A DNA stretch of 64,000 nt from Lysobacterales bacterium (GTDB lineage Bacteria; Pseudomonadota; Gammaproteobacteria; Xanthomonadales; Xanthomonadaceae): assembly GCA_015655355.1 (NCBI GenBank), contig JAATFG010000065.1, positions 26,990 to 90,989 on the forward strand. The letters run 5' to 3'. Shown here in pieces: positions 62,426 through 64,000 of this stretch (positions within the stretch are counted from its first letter, which is position 1; each line of letters starts with the position of its first letter). A program made the translations under genes and the position numbers. The notes under the pieces are model-generated. The model was given only the letters and a program-made list of their open reading frames with translations, was not told the DNA's origin and searched no databases.

Positions 62426-62929
62426 ATGTCTTCGATCAAATTCACCGCCGTCGGCCTGTTGCTGCTGTTGCCGCTGGCAGCCAACGCCGCCGATGCCGAC
62501 GTGGTGCGGCACGCGATTCCCGGCAGCACTTTCCCGATCGCCTCGGCGGTCGAAGTGCCTGCCGGCAAGACCACCATCTACCTCAGCGGCAAGACGCCCG
62601 CGGTCGCCGATCCGAGCGCGCCGAAGGATGCGCTGGCCGCCTACGGCGACACCAAGACCCAGACCATCAGCGTGCTGACCCAGATCCAGAAGCAACTGCA
62701 AAGCCTCGGCCTGGACATGAAGGACGTGGTGCAGATGCATGCCTTCCTCGTCGGCGGCCCCGAGAACGATGGCAAGATGGATTTCGCCGGGTTCATGGCC
62801 GGCTACACCCAGTTCTTCGGCGCCGCCGCCAACCAGCCGGAACTGCCGGCGCGTTCCGCGTTCCAGGTCGCGGCGCTGGCCAATCCGGCGCTCCGGGTCG
62901 AGATCGAAGTGGTCGCGGTTCGGCCCTGA
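62426..62929 (+). CDS. Exported RidA/YjgF-family protein
   Basis: A 167-residue RidA-fold protein with a signal peptide (MSSIKFTAVGLLLLLPLAAN, cut near AADAD). The conserved arginine for imine hydrolysis is Arg143 (PARSAFQVAAL), and VEIEVVAV is the terminal strand. RidA hydrolyses reactive 2-aminoacrylate-type imines to ketone and ammonia, normally in the cytoplasm. Placed 43 bases after cytochrome c, it would act on the imine made by the amine oxidase in the periplasm. AAGGAG lies before the ATG. Confidence 0.87.
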   Translation: MSSIKFTAVGLLLLLPLAANAADADVVRHAIPGSTFPIASAVEVPAGKTTIYLSGKTPAVADPSAPKDALAAYGDTKTQTISVLTQIQKQLQSLGLDMKDVVQMHAFLVGGPENDGKMDFAGFMAGYTQFFGAAANQPELPARSAFQVAALANPALRVEIEVVAVRP

Positions 62930-62978
62930 GCCGGTTTCGCTGCAAGTTTTTTTACGCCAATAATCCCGGGAGTTTGTT

Positions 62979-63428
62979 TTGAAATCCGTTCTCGCAATGC
63001 TGGCCGTGTGTTTCGTTTTGTTCGCGCCCTCGGCTTGGGCGCGCACCTGCCAGGTCACCATCACCGGCAACGACCAGATGAAGTTCGACCAGAGCACGAT
63101 CGCGATCGCCCCGGGCTGCACCGAAGTCAGCCTGACCCTCAAGCACGCCGGCAAGCTCGCCGCCAACGTGATGGGCCACGACTGGGTGCTGGCCAAGACC
63201 GCCGATTTCCAGGCGGTGGCCGATGCGAGCACGCACGCCACGCTCGCGGACGGCTACCTGCCCAAGGACGATGCGCGCGTGATCGCCCACACCAAGGTCA
63301 TCGGTGGCGGCGAAAGCACCACGATCACGTTCCCGACCAGCAAACTGCAGAAGGGCGGCGACTACACGTTCTTCTGCTCGTTCCCCGGCCACTGGACGAT
63401 GATGAAGGGCACGCTCAGCTTCGGCTGA
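62979..63428 (+). CDS. azu: Azurin
   Basis: A 149-residue type 1 blue-copper protein. Signal peptide ends APSAWAR; copper ligands are His67 (MGHDWV), Cys133, His138 and axial Met142 ([14 protein letters not shown]), and a disulfide Cys24-Cys47 fits the family. The start is TTG with GGGAG six bases before it. It carries electrons in the periplasm. Forty-nine bases after the RidA gene, it is probably part of the same transcript, giving cytochrome c and azurin as successive carriers. Overlaps the convergent hemL by 14 bases. Confidence 0.95.
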   Translation: MKSVLAMLAVCFVLFAPSAWARTCQVTITGNDQMKFDQSTIAIAPGCTEVSLTLKHAGKLAANVMGHDWVLAKTADFQAVADASTHATLADGYLPKDDARVIAHTKVIGGGESTTITFPTSKLQKGGDYTFFCSFPGHWTMMKGTLSFG

Positions 63429-64000
63429 GCGTCGCCCTGAACGCACCTCGCGCGGCGACCAGCGTGGCCTCGATCACGCCATCGTCGTGTGCGCTGGAAA
63501 CGAAACCCGCTTCGTAAGCGCTCGGCGCGAGGAACACGCCGCGTTCCAGCATCGCGTGGAAGAAGCGATTGAACGCGGCCGTGTCGCACTTCGTCGCCTG
63601 CGCGTAGGTTTCGACTTTCTCGCCGGTGAAGAACAGGCCGAACATCGCGCCGACCTGATTGGTCGTCACTGCGACGCCGGCATCCTTTGCCGCCGCTTCC
63701 AGACCTGCGCAAAGTTTCGCCGTCTGCGCGGAAAGTTTTTCGTGGAAGCCGGGTTGCTGGATCAGCTTCAACATCGCCAAGCCCGCAGCCATCGCCACGG
63801 GATTTCCCGACAGCGTGCCGGCCTGGTAGATCGGGCCGCTCGGCGCGATCTGCTGCATCAGCTCGCGCTTGCCGCCATACGCGCCGACCGGCATGCCGCC
63901 GCCGATGATCTTGCCGAAGGTGGTCAGGTCCGGCGCGATGCCGTAATGCGCCTGCGCGCCGCCGAGGGCGACGCGGAAGCCGGTCATCACTTCGTCGAAG
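63415..64000 (-). CDS. hemL: Glutamate-1-semialdehyde 2,1-aminomutase (partial, N-terminus outside window)
   Basis: The C-terminal about 195 residues of the PLP enzyme that makes 5-aminolevulinate in haem synthesis. [18 protein letters not shown] holds the Schiff-base Lys, [19 protein letters not shown] is a HemL mark, and [18 protein letters not shown] closes the domain. The gene is read leftward and continues past the right edge. Its product may serve the many haem proteins in this region, but the linkage is only positional. Confidence 0.95.
   Translation of the reverse strand, partial: FDEVMTGFRVALGGAQAHYGIAPDLTTFGKIIGGGMPVGAYGGKRELMQQIAPSGPIYQAGTLSGNPVAMAAGLAMLKLIQQPGFHEKLSAQTAKLCAGLEAAAKDAGVAVTTNQVGAMFGLFFTGEKVETYAQATKCDTAAFNRFFHAMLERGVFLAPSAYEAGFVSSAHDDGVIEATLVAARGAFRATLSRS

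Noticed and set aside
1..64000. tRNA, rRNA, insertion sequence, prophage or plasmid features
   Set aside because: No cloverleaf, rRNA core, transposase, integrase or replication signature was recognised in reading through the window.

Overview
The window is a GC-rich, gene-dense chromosomal segment of a gammaproteobacterium, most likely of the Xanthomonadaceae/Lysobacteraceae. I infer this from the many TonB-dependent receptors, the cyo-plus-MHS transporter pair, B12-controlled metE, azurin, and the ATGA-overlapped operons with few RNA or mobile genes. No rRNA, tRNA, CRISPR array, insertion sequence or prophage was seen. Both edges cut genes (cyoC at the left, hemL at the right).

Left part (1-18.3 kb): a leftward cyoABC quinol oxidase operon (cyoC cut), a divergent MHS-type transporter, and a phosphoglycolate phosphatase. 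A vitamin B12 neighbourhood follows. It has three cobalamin riboswitches within 12.5 kb, placed before (i) btuB-btuF-btuC-btuD plus an adenosyltransferase-like gene, (ii) the class Ia ribonucleotide reductase nrdAB, and (iii) the B12-independent methionine synthase metE. Together they form a local circuit: import cobalamin when it is scarce, and switch off B12-independent enzymes when it is plentiful.

Middle (18.3-33.2 kb): queD and rhlE; an Fnr-like regulator beside cydDC and cydABX, with an FNR-type box at an ideal class II position before cydA; an OmpR-type two-component system divergent from a PAP2-family membrane protein and a lipid A phosphoethanolamine transferase (envelope remodelling); and a membrane protein with a four-fold internal repeat. 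REP-like palindromes sit in frame inside both cydC and cydD at the same inter-domain linker.

33.2-47.2 kb looks like a peptidoglycan-fragment scavenging locus: dicarboxylate/amino-acid symporter, L,D-transpeptidase-fold protein, RpiR/MurR-like regulator, dipeptide epimerase, NlpC/P60 endopeptidase, lipoprotein amidase, TonB receptor, a fused serine hydrolase/D-Ala-D-Ala dipeptidase, adk and mpl. A strong palindromic operator candidate lies between the divergent endopeptidase and amidase genes.

47.2-52.8 kb holds a LON-domain protein, a DedA-PAP2-LssY type fusion, a RIO-like kinase, an SDR enzyme and an acetylornithine aminotransferase. 52.9-63.4 kb is the most unusual part: a TonB receptor, a Tat-exported PLP aminotransferase, a MalT-like regulator, and a divergent cluster encoding a Tat-exported flavin amine oxidase, a c-type cytochrome, an exported RidA and azurin. 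I read the last four as a periplasmic amine/imine oxidation chain that feeds electrons to c-type carriers instead of O2.
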